This document shows, in pieces, positions 23,717 through 32,543 of a DNA stretch of 46,207 nucleotides. Origin of the DNA: an uncultured Chloroflexota bacterium (GTDB taxonomy: Bacteria > Chloroflexota > Limnocylindria > Limnocylindrales > CSP1-4). Position 1 is the first letter of the stretch, and each line of letters opens with the position of its first letter. Below the pieces are notes generated by a model. It was given only the letters and a program-made list of their open reading frames with translations. It made no database searches and was not told where the DNA came from. The stretch lies in contig CAIJPD010000062.1 of NCBI GenBank assembly GCA_903822495.1, forward strand, positions 1 through 46,207, written 5' to 3'. A program made the translations under genes and the position numbers.

Positions 23717-25057
23717 GTGCCCAACTCGCCCGCCGTTCTGGACCCACGGCACGCTGCCGCACGCGGCGGGACCGCCGCGGCTCCGCCTGCGGCCCGCCTC
23801 CCTTCCGGCATCCCCCTGCCCGTCGCGCTGCTGCTCCCGGTCGTCGCCGGGCTGCTGATCCGCGTCGCGCTGCTGCCCGTCCCCGGGCTCCTGCCCGACC
23901 TGGAGGGCTTCGCGCGCTGGGCGCACGGGATCGCGACCGGCGGCTTCACCACCATCTACGACGACGGGCTGGTCTACCCCGCCCTGGTGCCCTGGATCTG
24001 GGGGGGCCTCAGCCTGGTGCAGCCGGCTCTCCGCGCCTCGGCTGACATGTCGGATCCAACGGTGTTTGGGGCGCTCAAGGTGCCGGGCGTGGTCGCCGAC
24101 ATCGGGCTGGCGCTGGCCGTTGGCTACGGGCTGCGCGCGCGACCGCGCTGGGCCTTCGCCGCCGCGGCAGCACTCCTCCTCCACCCGGCGCTGATTCATA
24201 TCTCGGCCTGGTGGGGCCAGTTCGATTCGATCTATGGGCTGGCCGCCGTGGTGGCCTGGCTCCTGATCTCGGCGGGCCGGCCCGGCTGGGCGGCGGTGGC
24301 GCTGGCGGCGATGGTCACGACCAAGCCGCAGGCGGTGGTGCTGCTGGTGCCGTACGGGGCCTGGTACCTGGGGCGCCTGGGGCCGCGCGGGCTGGTTCGG
24401 CCGGTGGCGGCGGGCCTGCTGACCATCGTGGTGCTGTGGCTGCCGTTCCTGGCGGCCGGCGGGCCGCAGGCGTGGCTGGCTAACCTCGCCGCGAACCAGG
24501 ACGGGCCGTTTGGGGTGCTCTCGCTCCGGGCCTGGAACCCGTGGTGGATCATCCAGGTGGTGGCGTCCAACGGGGAGTTCGCCATCGACAGCGACACGGT
24601 TGGCGGCCTGCTCACGTTTCGCCAGATCGGGCTGATCCTGGCGGTCCTGTTCGAGCTGCCGATCTTCCTGGCGGTCCTCCGCTCGCCCACGCCGCGGACG
24701 CTGGCGTGGGGGGTGGCGGCGGCGCAGCTGGCCGCGTTGATGACGCTGACCACGATGCACGAGCGCTACGCGTTCGTGGCGGTGGCGATGCTGCCGCTGG
24801 CCTTCCCGGACCGCCGCGCGGTGGGGCTCTGGCTGGCGCTCTCGGTGGTCTTCACGCTGAACGTGCTGGCCGCGGTGCCGCCGACGCCGGAGGTCGGGGC
24901 GCTGCTGCCGGTGGGCGGGGTGCTGGGGGTTGTTGGGTCCTACGCGATGGCGCTGATCACGATCGCGACGGTGCTGGTCCTGGCCCGCGGGGGCGGGGGC
25001 GGGGATGATGGGCGGGCGAGGGCGGCGCGGGTGGCCTCGACCGCCGGCCGTCCCTAG
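23717..25057 (+). CDS. GT-C-fold mannosyltransferase-like membrane protein
   Basis: After a polar N-terminus of about 35 residues, about ten hydrophobic helices follow. LLPDLEGFARWAHGI provides the acidic residue of the first outside loop, HISAWWGQFDSIYGLAAVVA resembles the WxQ-D-S helix of PIG-M/B-type mannosyltransferases, and MVTTKPQAVVLLVPYGAW supplies a Lys-Pro-Gln pattern common in this group. It probably transfers a hexose from a lipid-phosphate donor outside the membrane. The start is uncertain: GTG 23717 lies between genes, while an in-frame ATG at 23654 would overlap the PIG-L gene by 41 bases. The stop overlaps, tail to tail, that of the RibD-like gene on the other strand. Confidence 0.8.
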   Translation: MPNSPAVLDPRHAAARGGTAAAPPAARLPSGIPLPVALLLPVVAGLLIRVALLPVPGLLPDLEGFARWAHGIATGGFTTIYDDGLVYPALVPWIWGGLSLVQPALRASADMSDPTVFGALKVPGVVADIGLALAVGYGLRARPRWAFAAAAALLLHPALIHISAWWGQFDSIYGLAAVVAWLLISAGRPGWAAVALAAMVTTKPQAVVLLVPYGAWYLGRLGPRGLVRPVAAGLLTIVVLWLPFLAAGGPQAWLANLAANQDGPFGVLSLRAWNPWWIIQVVASNGEFAIDSDTVGGLLTFRQIGLILAVLFELPIFLAVLRSPTPRTLAWGVAAAQLAALMTLTTMHERYAFVAVAMLPLAFPDRRAVGLWLALSVVFTLNVLAAVPPTPEVGALLPVGGVLGVVGSYAMALITIATVLVLARGGGGGDDGRARAARVASTAGRP

Positions 25058-25614
25058 CGCACCACGCGGTGGCGCAGGTAGACCACGCCCGAGCTGAAGG
25101 TGCGGCTCTCGACCAGCTCCAGGTCAACCCGGCGCTCGCTCCGGGGGAAGTACGGAATCCCGCCGCCGACCAGCACGGGGTAGACCATGGTCCGGTACTC
25201 GTCGATCAGGCCCAGCGCGGCCGCCTCGGCGGCCAGCGTCGCGCCGCCGATCGCGATCTCGCCCTCCCCGGACTCGGCGCGCAACCGCTCGATCTCCTCC
25301 GCCAGCCCGCCCGAAGCCAGGCGGGCCTTGCCCGGGACCGCGGACAGCGTGGTGGAGAACACCACCTTCGGGAGCGGGTTCCACAAGTCGGCCCACTCGA
25401 TCTCCGCGTCGTCGAACGAAGACCGCTCGGCCGTCTCCCAGTACAGCATCGTCTCGTACAGCTTTCGGCCCATCAGGTGGACGCCCACCTGCCGAATGTC
25501 GTCGATCCAGAAGCGAAAGACCTCCGGGTTGGGGGCCGCCCAGTCGAAGCCGCCATCCGGCCCGACGATGTAGCCGTCGAGCGAGACGCCCATGGAGTAG
25601 GTCACGCGGCGCAT
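25054..25614 (-). CDS. RibD C-terminal/dihydrofolate-reductase-like protein
   Basis: The 186-residue protein starts MRRVTYSMGVSLDGYIVGPD, then GVHLMGRKLYETMLYWE, PKVVFSTTLSAVPGKARLAS, and GEGEIAIGGATLAAEAAALG. This is the pattern of the RibD_C/DHFR-like family, stand-alone NADPH-binding reductases mostly of unknown substrate. The ATG at 25612-25614 is preceded by GGGAGG at eight bases, which decides the start over longer in-frame alternatives. It is convergent with the GT-C gene, overlapping by the two stop codons only. Relation to the glycan genes is doubtful; it may be an independent housekeeping or accessory gene. Confidence 0.9.
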   Translation of the reverse strand: MRRVTYSMGVSLDGYIVGPDGGFDWAAPNPEVFRFWIDDIRQVGVHLMGRKLYETMLYWETAERSSFDDAEIEWADLWNPLPKVVFSTTLSAVPGKARLASGGLAEEIERLRAESGEGEIAIGGATLAAEAAALGLIDEYRTMVYPVLVGGGIPYFPRSERRVDLELVESRTFSSGVVYLRHRVVR

Positions 25615-25758
25615 GGAGAATCCCTCCCAGGTAGCGGTCTCGACCCGACGACCCTCGAACGCCGCAGGACGCATCCCGGCTCGCGGGAGCTGCTGTGGCG
25701 GGATTGTGGACCAACCGGGCGACATGTCGCGGCTCCTCGAGCCCGGCCCGTCCGTCGC

Positions 25759-26028
25759 TCAGCTCAGCGACGACATCGGGTACCAGACTCCCCGCCATGT
25801 GGGCGGCAGCATGTTCGGAAGAACGTGGCCGGGATCCAGGGTGGATACGTCGACGTCTTCGATCACTCGCGCGATCGGCGGCGGTGGCGTTCGACGTCGG
25901 TCGCCCAGCCAAGCGTCGATGAGCCGCAGGGCGTCGGCAAGGTCGAGCGCGGTCACGCCGAAGCGCTGAGGCAAGGGCGACGGCGTCTCGAACTCGATCC
26001 AGAACTGATGCAACAGCGGGTCAGACAT
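25759..26028 (-). CDS. Small hypothetical protein (89 residues)
   Basis: From ATG 26028 the product runs MSDPLLHQFWIEFETPSPLP, then FGVTALDLADALRLIDAWL, and ends near VLPNMLPPTWRGVWYPMSSL. It is soluble, acidic, and not repetitive; a pattern of Trp and Pro with hydrophobic helix argues for a real folded domain rather than a shadow frame. I do not recognise the family. A TTG at 26055 would add nine residues. A perfect 13-base palindrome lies 58 bases upstream at 26086-26098 and could be an operator. Confidence 0.55.
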   Translation of the reverse strand: MSDPLLHQFWIEFETPSPLPQRFGVTALDLADALRLIDAWLGDRRRTPPPPIARVIEDVDVSTLDPGHVLPNMLPPTWRGVWYPMSSLS

Positions 26029-26085
26029 GCCAGTCGACGAGTCCAGCTCGAGCAAGGTACTGGCTGCGGTCTCGCACGCGGCGCT

Positions 26086-26098
26086 GTGATCTGATCAC
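26086..26098. promoter_or_regulatory. 13-base perfect palindrome GTGATC-T-GATCAC
   Basis: The palindrome sits in the gap between the membrane protein gene (stop at 26128) and the small hypothetical gene (start at 26028). Its symmetry fits a dimeric repressor site such as GntR-type operators, but no regulator gene is adjacent. Confidence 0.3.
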
Positions 26099-26127
26099 CG
26101 AAGACGGCCCAACGTCTGCCACCTGGT

Positions 26128-27711
26128 CTATGGCGTCGCGGAACGGGTCGTGACGAAGACCGTGCCGGTCGCGTCGCCGCCCGGGATCTCGCGCCAGCCG
26201 GCGTCGGAGCGGGCCGCGGCGAGCAGCGCCTCCTGCGTGCCGGCGACCACCAGGAGCGTCGCCTCGCGACGCTCCAGGATCGCCTGCCATCCCGGGCGCG
26301 CATCGGCGACCGTGTCGTAGTCCGCCCACAGGTCGGCCGGGAAGAGCTCGATCCGGCTGTCGACCGCGACCGGCAGGTCTGGCACGGCCAGCTCCAGCCA
26401 CGATCCCCACGTCTGGGGCGCCCACGCCTGTGGCGTCCAGGCCATCGAGCGCATCTGCAGATCCTCCCCACTGTGCATCCACTCGCGCAGCACCCCGGTC
26501 ACCGCGGCCGGCGCCTGGCCCAGGAGCCCCGCCGGCGCGCCCATGCCCAGCTTCGGATCCGCCGGCGCCCCCACGCGCAGCAGTGGGATCAACACCACGA
26601 CCAGCAGCACCAGGATCAGCGTGTTCAGGGCGTTGACGCGAGGCGCGCGGCGGAACGGCGAATACGGTGCGGCCCACGGGACCAGCGGCGCCACCATGGT
26701 CACCGCCGCCGCCGGCCACCACGCCACGCCGCGCGCGGCGATCAGCCCCAGCGCCGCGAACAGCGCCAGACCGGCGACGGTGGGCCAGCGGACCACGCCG
26801 CGGCGCAGCACCACGATGACGGCCACCAGCACCACGGAGCCGAAGAAGAGCAGCCCGGTGGGATCGGCCGGGCTGGGCGGCTGCCACTCCGAGATCCGCG
26901 CCGCCAGCTCGCGGTTCGACGAGAGCGTCAGCGCGTAGGCCAGCGCGCCGGGGCCGAACGGCGTGACCAGCGTCGCCAGCCCGGTGACGACCGCCAGCGC
27001 CAGGCCGCCGAGGGCGAGGTCGAACGGCCGACCCCCGCTTCGGGCGCTTCGGCCGGCCAGGCCCCGGCCCAGCCCGCCCAGTCGGACGTCCTCCAGCCAG
27101 CCCAGCCCGGCCAGCGCCGGCCCCAGGACGAAGCTGCCGTGCACGTTGGCCCAGGCCAGCACCACCAGCGGGACGGCCCAGGCCAGCCTCGGATGCCGAT
27201 GGCGGCCGGCGAGGAGCGCCAGCACCAGGCAGAAGAGCAGGATGCCCACCAGTTGCGGCCGCAGCGCCATCGCCGGGGCGGTGACCATGAAGGCCAGCAG
27301 GGCCAGGGCCGCCACGGTGCGCGCTCCCAGCCCCGGCGCCCGCTGGCGGATCGCCACCACCAGGCACGCCCAGGCGGCGGAGATGAGCACCGCGCGGAGC
27401 AGCACCAGCCCGGACCATCCGAGCGCCCGCCACCAGGCGGCGAAGAACACCTGCGCGCCCCACTGCTGGTCGAGCCAGGGCTGGCCGGCCACGGTGAAGG
27501 TGTACGTGTCGGTCCGCGGAATCCCCGCACCGTCCAGGATCTCGCCGCCGGCGCGGAGGCCGTAGGCCAGGTCGACGGTGGACAGCACGGACAGCAGCGA
27601 CGCGAGGCCGGGAAGCAGCACCGCCAGCCCCAGCCAGAGCTGGGGCAGCGAGATTCGCGGGAGCCCGATCCGGGGCCCGCCGCGTGCAGGCGCCATGCGT
27701 GGTGGTGTCAT
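26128..27711 (-). CDS. Polytopic membrane protein, GT-C-like
   Basis: The 527-residue protein has about 11 hydrophobic helices. The first outside loop reads GAGIPRTDTYTFTVAGQPWL followed by DQQWGAQVFFAAWW, a pattern of D-x-Y-x-x-T ... W-x-x-Q-W seen in a bacterial GT-C group usually annotated as hypothetical. The last 100 residues are soluble (DLPVAVDSRIELFPADLWAD), probably periplasmic. TAGCAT (complement of 27721-27726) lies nine bases before the ATG, suggesting a leaderless transcript independent of the GT4 gene upstream. The gap 27712-27819 holds only this promoter. Substrate unknown. Confidence 0.75.
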   Translation of the reverse strand: MTPPRMAPARGGPRIGLPRISLPQLWLGLAVLLPGLASLLSVLSTVDLAYGLRAGGEILDGAGIPRTDTYTFTVAGQPWLDQQWGAQVFFAAWWRALGWSGLVLLRAVLISAAWACLVVAIRQRAPGLGARTVAALALLAFMVTAPAMALRPQLVGILLFCLVLALLAGRHRHPRLAWAVPLVVLAWANVHGSFVLGPALAGLGWLEDVRLGGLGRGLAGRSARSGGRPFDLALGGLALAVVTGLATLVTPFGPGALAYALTLSSNRELAARISEWQPPSPADPTGLLFFGSVVLVAVIVVLRRGVVRWPTVAGLALFAALGLIAARGVAWWPAAAVTMVAPLVPWAAPYSPFRRAPRVNALNTLILVLLVVVLIPLLRVGAPADPKLGMGAPAGLLGQAPAAVTGVLREWMHSGEDLQMRSMAWTPQAWAPQTWGSWLELAVPDLPVAVDSRIELFPADLWADYDTVADARPGWQAILERREATLLVVAGTQEALLAAARSDAGWREIPGGDATGTVFVTTRSATP

Positions 27712-27819
27712 CAGGCGCGGATGCTACAGGCCGGGCCGGGCCGCGGCGAGGGGTTCGGGCGCGAGGAACCGCGAGGATGTCGCGACGGGCCAGACGACGG
27801 GGCCGGGCCCCGGGCCGCC

Positions 27820-29031
27820 TCAGGCCGTGGTGGCCCGCCGGGCGCCGGGCACGCGCGCGTCGTCGTACAGCGCCTCGATGGCGTGGACCATGGCCTCCAC
27901 ACAGAAGCGGCGGTGGACCAGGTCGTGGCCGGCGCGGGCCAGGACGTCCGCGAACGGGTGATCGGTGAGCAGGCGGACAATCGCGGCGGCCAGCGCGGCG
28001 GGCTGATGGGGCGGGACCAGCAGGCCCGTGACCCCGTCCTCGACCATCTCCGGGATCCCGCCCACATTCGAGGCCACCACCGGCCGCGACAGCGCCATCG
28101 CCTCCAGGATGGTCAGGCCCTGCGCCTCGCGGTACGAGGGCAGCACGGCCACGTCCAGGGCGGCGGTCACGGCGGGGACATCATCGCGCCGGCCCGTGAA
28201 GACGATGCGTCGATCCACCCCCAGATCGCGGGCCTGGGCCTGGAGCGACTCCAGGCGCGAACCCTCGCCCACCACCAGCAGGTACGCCGTGGGTACCTCC
28301 GCCAGCACCAGCGGCCAGGCGTCGATCAGCGTGGGGTGGCCCTTCTCGGACTCCAGTCGCCCCACCACGCCCACGATCGGCGATCCCGGCTCCATGCCGT
28401 ACTCCTCGCCGAGCGTGCAGCACGCCTCCTGCTGCGAGTAGCGCTCGAGGTCCACGCCGTTGTGGATGAGCGTGACCGGCGCGCCGACGCGTCCCTCCTC
28501 GGCGATCTTGGCCACGATCGCCTGCGAGACCGCGATCAGGTGGTCCATCTGGGGCGTCAGCGCCCGCATCAGCTCCCGATCCTCGTGGGGCCGGATCCGG
28601 CTGGAGTGGACGGTGGCGATCACGAGCGGCCTGGGCCGTCCCGTCGCGGCGACGGCCAGCGCGGCACGGGTGCCCACCACCTCCGCGCGGTACATGTGGT
28701 TGTGGACGACCTGCGCGCGCGTCGCAATGAGATGGGCTGCGAGGTCGGCGACGGCCGCGTCATCGTCGTCTTCGTGGTCGATGACGCAGACCGGCACGCC
28801 GGTCCGCTCCAGCTTCCGGACGGCGCTGCCGTGGCTGAGCGAGACGACGCTGACGTCATACCGGGAGCGATCGAGCCGCGACACGATGTTGAAGACGTGT
28901 TCCTGCGCTCCGCCGTTGGTGCCGGTGGCGAGCAGCTCCACGACCCGGATCCGGTCCTGGCCCGGCCGAAGCGTGCGCGGCGGCTCCCAACACGGGTCAG
29001 TGGCGTGCGGGACGGGCCGCTCGGCCGTCAT
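27820..29031 (-). CDS. Glycosyltransferase family 4 (GT-B fold)
   Basis: The 403-residue enzyme begins its GT-B fold with RIRVVELLATGTNGGAQEHV, the N-terminal glycine-rich loop, and has the C-terminal donor domain PIVGVVGRLESEKGHPTLID, YLLVVGEGSRLESLQAQA, RRIVFTGRRDDVPAVTAALD and YREAQGLTILEAMALSRPVV, with the EX7E acidic pair (E of REAQG and E of LEAM). Such retaining enzymes use nucleotide sugars at the cytoplasmic face, for instance in polysaccharide repeat synthesis. The ATG at 29029-29031 overlaps the stop of the GNAT/FemAB-like gene (ATGA); a longer frame upstream is not credible. The two are coupled and probably act on the same glycan. Confidence 0.94.
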   Translation of the reverse strand: MTAERPVPHATDPCWEPPRTLRPGQDRIRVVELLATGTNGGAQEHVFNIVSRLDRSRYDVSVVSLSHGSAVRKLERTGVPVCVIDHEDDDDAAVADLAAHLIATRAQVVHNHMYRAEVVGTRAALAVAATGRPRPLVIATVHSSRIRPHEDRELMRALTPQMDHLIAVSQAIVAKIAEEGRVGAPVTLIHNGVDLERYSQQEACCTLGEEYGMEPGSPIVGVVGRLESEKGHPTLIDAWPLVLAEVPTAYLLVVGEGSRLESLQAQARDLGVDRRIVFTGRRDDVPAVTAALDVAVLPSYREAQGLTILEAMALSRPVVASNVGGIPEMVEDGVTGLLVPPHQPAALAAAIVRLLTDHPFADVLARAGHDLVHRRFCVEAMVHAIEALYDDARVPGARRATTA

Positions 29032-30281
29032 GCGTCGGGCCCCTGTCGGCGCACCAGCAGCCGCCGGATGGGCTCGTCCACGGCGCCCCACTGGTACTTG
29101 TACCCCTCGTCGCCGCGGAGGAAGTCCAGCCGGTGCCGGCCCTGGCTGATGGCCAGCCGCACGTAGGCCGCGACCAGCAACACGCCCGGCGAGAGCGAGG
29201 ATGCGCCGGGATCCACCCCCGCGTTGTAGTACAGGAAGCCGTCCGGCACCTCGAGGTGGATGCCGGCGCCGATCCGCCGCTCCCCGACCGAGAGGAATGT
29301 CAGCCGAACGGGCCCCTCGGGGCCAAACAGCTCGAAGAGCCGGCGGATGAACCGGCGGCTCTGGTCTCCGCCTTCGGTTGGCGGGAAGAGCCCGTCGGCG
29401 CCCCAGCGGGCCTGGTGCAGGTCGATGAAGTCGTCCAGCTCCGCCAACGGATTGGCAGCGTACGTCAGCCGAACCTCACCCTCACCCTCGGCGCGCCGGA
29501 CCTTGCGCCGGATCTCGTGGCGCTCCTTCTTGTCGAGGGTGGCCAGGAAGCCATCGAAGTCGGCGCCGTCGGGGATGGTGGCCACCGGGCAGACGTCCTC
29601 GCGCTCGACGGTGACGGCCCAGCCGTGGTCGGGGGCCAGGGCCTGGAACGCCGCCACGAGTCCGTCGCCCGCCGGGTCGCCGCAGCGGAGGCGGCGGAGG
29701 TCGATGACGTCCCACGCGGCGAAGTCGGCGAGGCGGTCCGGCGTGGCGGGTGCGGCGCCGGGCCCCGACTCGTGGCCGGCGAGGTGGGCGGCGATGGCGC
29801 GGCTCGCGTCCGCGAGGTCCGCCGGCGCGGCGAGCAACGTCGCGTAGTCGGCGTGGTACGAGGCACCCATGAACAGCGTGCTGGCCTGGGCCGGGACCGG
29901 AATGAGCGGTGCCTCGTGACCGTGGCGCAGGGCGGTGTGGACGGCCTGGTCGCCGGGCTCCACGGCGTGGCGGCGCATCAGCGGGAGGATCGCGACGAGG
30001 CCGGCTTCGGGGGCCGTGCGGTCCAGCACGATCAGCGTCTCGTCGTGGGCGTTGGCCCCGTAGGCGTCCCACCAGGCCCGCTGAAACGCGGCCGCGGAGA
30101 AGGGCGTGGCCCACGGGTTGGCGGCGACGAGGGTGTCCCACTGGCCGGGATCGATGGCCTCGACCGTCCGGCGTTCGACACCCAGGTCCCGGTTGGACGC
30201 GACAACCTGCTGTGCGCCTCCGGGCCCGGGCTCGGAGGCGATGGGACAGGCGGCGTCAGCCACGCCGGAAGCAACGGTCAC
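29028..30281 (-). CDS. GNAT/FemAB-like acyltransferase (BioF2-like)
   Basis: The 417-residue protein has an N-terminal domain (about 20-160: AANPWATPFSAAAFQRAWWD) and a C-terminal GNAT-like domain with KKERHEIRRKVRRAEGEGEV, FIDLHQARWGADGLFPPTEG, GAGIHLEVPDGFLYYNAGVD and HRLDFLRGDEGYKYQWGA. The LDFLRGDExYKxxW ending is characteristic of the BioF2/CelD-like group found in exopolysaccharide clusters; family members may attach acyl groups or amino acids to glycans. I favour GTG 30281 because TATGCT (complement of 30288-30293) lies six bases upstream, the leaderless pattern. ATG 30296 is an alternative. It is translationally coupled to the GT4 gene. Confidence 0.85.
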   Translation of the reverse strand: MTVASGVADAACPIASEPGPGGAQQVVASNRDLGVERRTVEAIDPGQWDTLVAANPWATPFSAAAFQRAWWDAYGANAHDETLIVLDRTAPEAGLVAILPLMRRHAVEPGDQAVHTALRHGHEAPLIPVPAQASTLFMGASYHADYATLLAAPADLADASRAIAAHLAGHESGPGAAPATPDRLADFAAWDVIDLRRLRCGDPAGDGLVAAFQALAPDHGWAVTVEREDVCPVATIPDGADFDGFLATLDKKERHEIRRKVRRAEGEGEVRLTYAANPLAELDDFIDLHQARWGADGLFPPTEGGDQSRRFIRRLFELFGPEGPVRLTFLSVGERRIGAGIHLEVPDGFLYYNAGVDPGASSLSPGVLLVAAYVRLAISQGRHRLDFLRGDEGYKYQWGAVDEPIRRLLVRRQGPDA

Positions 30282-30355
30282 GGGCCGAGCATACATCGCG
30301 GCCGCGGGGGTGGTTGTGATCGCAACTGCCGCCACGGCCCGCGCCGGCGACCCCG

Positions 30356-31603
30356 TCAGGCGTGGTCGGCGACCACATCGGCGGCGGCACCCGCGCCCCC
30401 CGGACGCGCGGGCGCGCTGCCGGCGCGGCCGCCGACCCAGAGCAGGGCCACCAGGGTGATCGCGAAGAGCACCGGATACGCGGCGAGCGGGGTGAGCCAG
30501 ACGAGCGGCAGCGATGTCGCGAGCGGGATCAGCACGGCCCAGCGGCGGCCGTGGGCCATGAGCCAGGCCACGGGGAGCAGCAACAGGACCGCGTAGTGGT
30601 CCCAGAGGACCGGGGAGATCAGCTGGCTGGCGGTGAGTGCCACCAGGTACGAGACGGCGGGTGTGACGCGCCGGACCGAGACCACCATCGCGAGCAGCGC
30701 CGCCCCGGCCACGGCCAGCTGGACGGCGCCGGCCGCGTCCGCGGACAGCCCCAGGCCGCGCGCCACGAACCCGGGCGTGATGTTGTGCTCCGTTCCAACG
30801 GGGTCCGTGACCTGGCGGATCAGCGTCACGTAGTCGAACCACGCGCCGACCCCCACCGGGATCGTGGCCACCGCCGCGACCGCGACCAGCGTCACGACCC
30901 CGGCCGTCACCGCGCGCCAGCGCCCGCCGAGGAGCGCCCAGGCCAGCAGGAGGCCCGGCTGGATCTTCATCGCCGCACCCAGGGCGGCGGTGACCCCCAG
31001 CACGACGGGAGCGCGCGAGCCCCACCAGCGACCGCGGAGGCCCCGCGCGCCACGGCCAGCGCCGGCGCCTGGGCCGACGCCGGCGCTGGCCCCGGACCGG
31101 GACCCGGGCGCCCGGTCTTCGACCCGCCGGCCGTCTTCGACCGCGCGCCAGCCCAGCACCGCGAGCAGGAAGAGGAGCGGCGTGACCTGGCCCAGCTTCA
31201 GCGTGTACGCGACCGGCCACGAGAGCCCTGCGAGGAGGAGCGTGACCCATCGGACCGTGACCGGCACGGGGAGCAGCCGGATCCCCGCGACCAGCGCCGC
31301 GACCATGGCGGCAACCCAGGCCCAGGTTGCGGCCGCCTGCCCCAGGAGCCCGAACGGGAGGATCACCGGCAGGAAGGTCGGCGGATAGAGGAAGAGCCCA
31401 AAGCCGCCGGCCCGCTGGAATCCAAGGTCGTACACCGCCTGGCCGTCCAGGACCCGGCGCGCCGCGCCGTAGTAGGCCAGGAAGTCGTAGCCCAGCGTGC
31501 TGCCCGCGGCGGCCAGCACCGCCCCCACGAACGTCATGGAGACGGCGATCGCGGCGACCGGGAGGACGGCGCGGCCAAGCCGGGCCGTGTCAGCCCGGGG
31601 CAT
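30356..31603 (-). CDS. GT87-family (DUF2029) membrane mannosyltransferase-like protein
   Basis: The 415-residue protein has about ten to eleven membrane helices. LGYDFLAYYGAARRVLDGQA after the first helix contains the D-F-x-x-Y-x-x-A pattern of GT87 enzymes, followed by LFLYPPTFLPVILPFGLLG; GAAMKIQPGLLLAWALLGGR has the Lys-x-Q-P motif typical of that family. GT87 members are polyprenyl-phosphate-mannose-dependent transferases on the outer face (PimE in mycobacteria). It contains a Gly/Ala/Pro/Arg-rich cytoplasmic loop (about residues 155-195). Its start overlaps the end of the ALG5-like GT2 gene by 14 bases, matching a donor-synthase/transferase pair. Confidence 0.87.
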   Translation of the reverse strand: MPRADTARLGRAVLPVAAIAVSMTFVGAVLAAAGSTLGYDFLAYYGAARRVLDGQAVYDLGFQRAGGFGLFLYPPTFLPVILPFGLLGQAAATWAWVAAMVAALVAGIRLLPVPVTVRWVTLLLAGLSWPVAYTLKLGQVTPLLFLLAVLGWRAVEDGRRVEDRAPGSRSGASAGVGPGAGAGRGARGLRGRWWGSRAPVVLGVTAALGAAMKIQPGLLLAWALLGGRWRAVTAGVVTLVAVAAVATIPVGVGAWFDYVTLIRQVTDPVGTEHNITPGFVARGLGLSADAAGAVQLAVAGAALLAMVVSVRRVTPAVSYLVALTASQLISPVLWDHYAVLLLLPVAWLMAHGRRWAVLIPLATSLPLVWLTPLAAYPVLFAITLVALLWVGGRAGSAPARPGGAGAAADVVADHA

Positions 31604-32474
31604 CGGAGGTGGGGCGCGCGACGCGGCCGACGGAGCGGTGAACCAGGGGGATCCGGAAGAGGTCCCAGGCGACCCGGAGCGCCAGCCCCAGTCGCGCCTT
31701 CATCCGCGAACCACGCCGGTCCTCCCACTGGACAGGGACCTCGACGATCCGGTAGCCCCGTCGCCGGGCGAGGTAGATCACCTCCACGTCGAAGACGATG
31801 CTCAGCACCCGCTGCCGGGTGAAGAGGTCACGGGCCGCCGCGCGGGTGAACCCCTTGAAGCCGCACTGCGTGTCCTTGACCGAGCCCACGACCCACCACG
31901 CGGCGAGGAGGTGGAAGACCTTGCCGATCAGCCGCCGGTAGGGCGGCTGACTCTTGCGCATGTCGATGCCGTCCTGCTGGATCCGGGAGCCCAGGGCGAT
32001 GTCCGCGCTGGCCAGGGCCTCCACCAGGAGCGGGATCTGATCGGGTGGCGTGGCCATGTCGGCGTCGGTGAAGACGATGAGGTCCGATTCGGCGGCCAGC
32101 ATCCCGGCCCGGACCGCGGCGCCCTTGCCCCCATGCGGGACGGTCAGGACGCGCAGCGTGACGCCGGCCAGCCCGTTGGGGCCGGCCTCCGAGCCCGCTT
32201 CCGGGCCTGCCTCCAAGCCTGCCTCCGGGCGGTCACGCACCAGCTGAGCGGTGGCATCGGTGCTGCCGTCGTCCACGACGATCAGCTCGATCCGGTGGGG
32301 AAGCCGGCCGGGGCCGATGACGCCATCGCGACCGGCGCCCGCCGTGTCCGTGTCGCGTCGCCGGAGGTAGCCAAACAGCTCGTCGAGAGCCGGGCCCAGG
32401 CGATCCGCCTCGTTGTACGCGGGCAGGATCACGGCGAGGCTGGTCGACGGGGACGGGCTCGACGGACCGGGCAT
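31590..32474 (-). CDS. Polyprenyl-phosphate glycosyltransferase (GT2, ALG5/DPM1-like)
   Basis: The 294-residue enzyme has the GT2 core: LAVILPAYNEADRLGPALDE, ELIVVDDGSTDATAQLV, LIVFTDADMATPPDQIPLLV with the DAD metal motif, and VKDTQCGFKGFTRAAARDLF, typical of dolichyl-phosphate glucosyl/mannosyltransferases. It should load a hexose from a nucleotide sugar onto polyprenyl phosphate at the inner face, supplying the GT-C enzymes nearby. There is no C-terminal membrane domain. An EAG repeat insert lies around residues 83-98. TAGACT (complement of 32482-32487) seven bases before ATG 32474 indicates a leaderless start. Confidence 0.93.
   Translation of the reverse strand: MPGPSSPSPSTSLAVILPAYNEADRLGPALDELFGYLRRRDTDTAGAGRDGVIGPGRLPHRIELIVVDDGSTDATAQLVRDRPEAGLEAGPEAGSEAGPNGLAGVTLRVLTVPHGGKGAAVRAGMLAAESDLIVFTDADMATPPDQIPLLVEALASADIALGSRIQQDGIDMRKSQPPYRRLIGKVFHLLAAWWVVGSVKDTQCGFKGFTRAAARDLFTRQRVLSIVFDVEVIYLARRRGYRIVEVPVQWEDRRGSRMKARLGLALRVAWDLFRIPLVHRSVGRVARPTSDAPG
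32181..32228 (-). repeat. Four tandem 12-base repeats in the GT2 gene
   Basis: Units of 12 bases encode PEAG, LEAG, PEAG and SEAG in the loop before the TLRVLTVPHGGKG segment. The copies differ at a few positions. The insert falls in a surface loop of the GT2 fold and looks like slippage-prone expansion without effect on catalytic motifs. Confidence 0.75.
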
Positions 32475-32543
32475 GGCGGGCAGTCTAGTCGACAAGCCGG
32501 GGCAGCCGGGTCGAACCACGCCGCGGCCTGGTGCGATCGCGAC

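Noticed and set aside
29028..31250. 740-codon version of the GNAT/FemAB-like gene
   Set aside because: The first 320 codons run antiparallel to no conserved domain and overlap the GT87 gene on the same strand in another frame; the GNAT domain and the promoter support a start near 30281.
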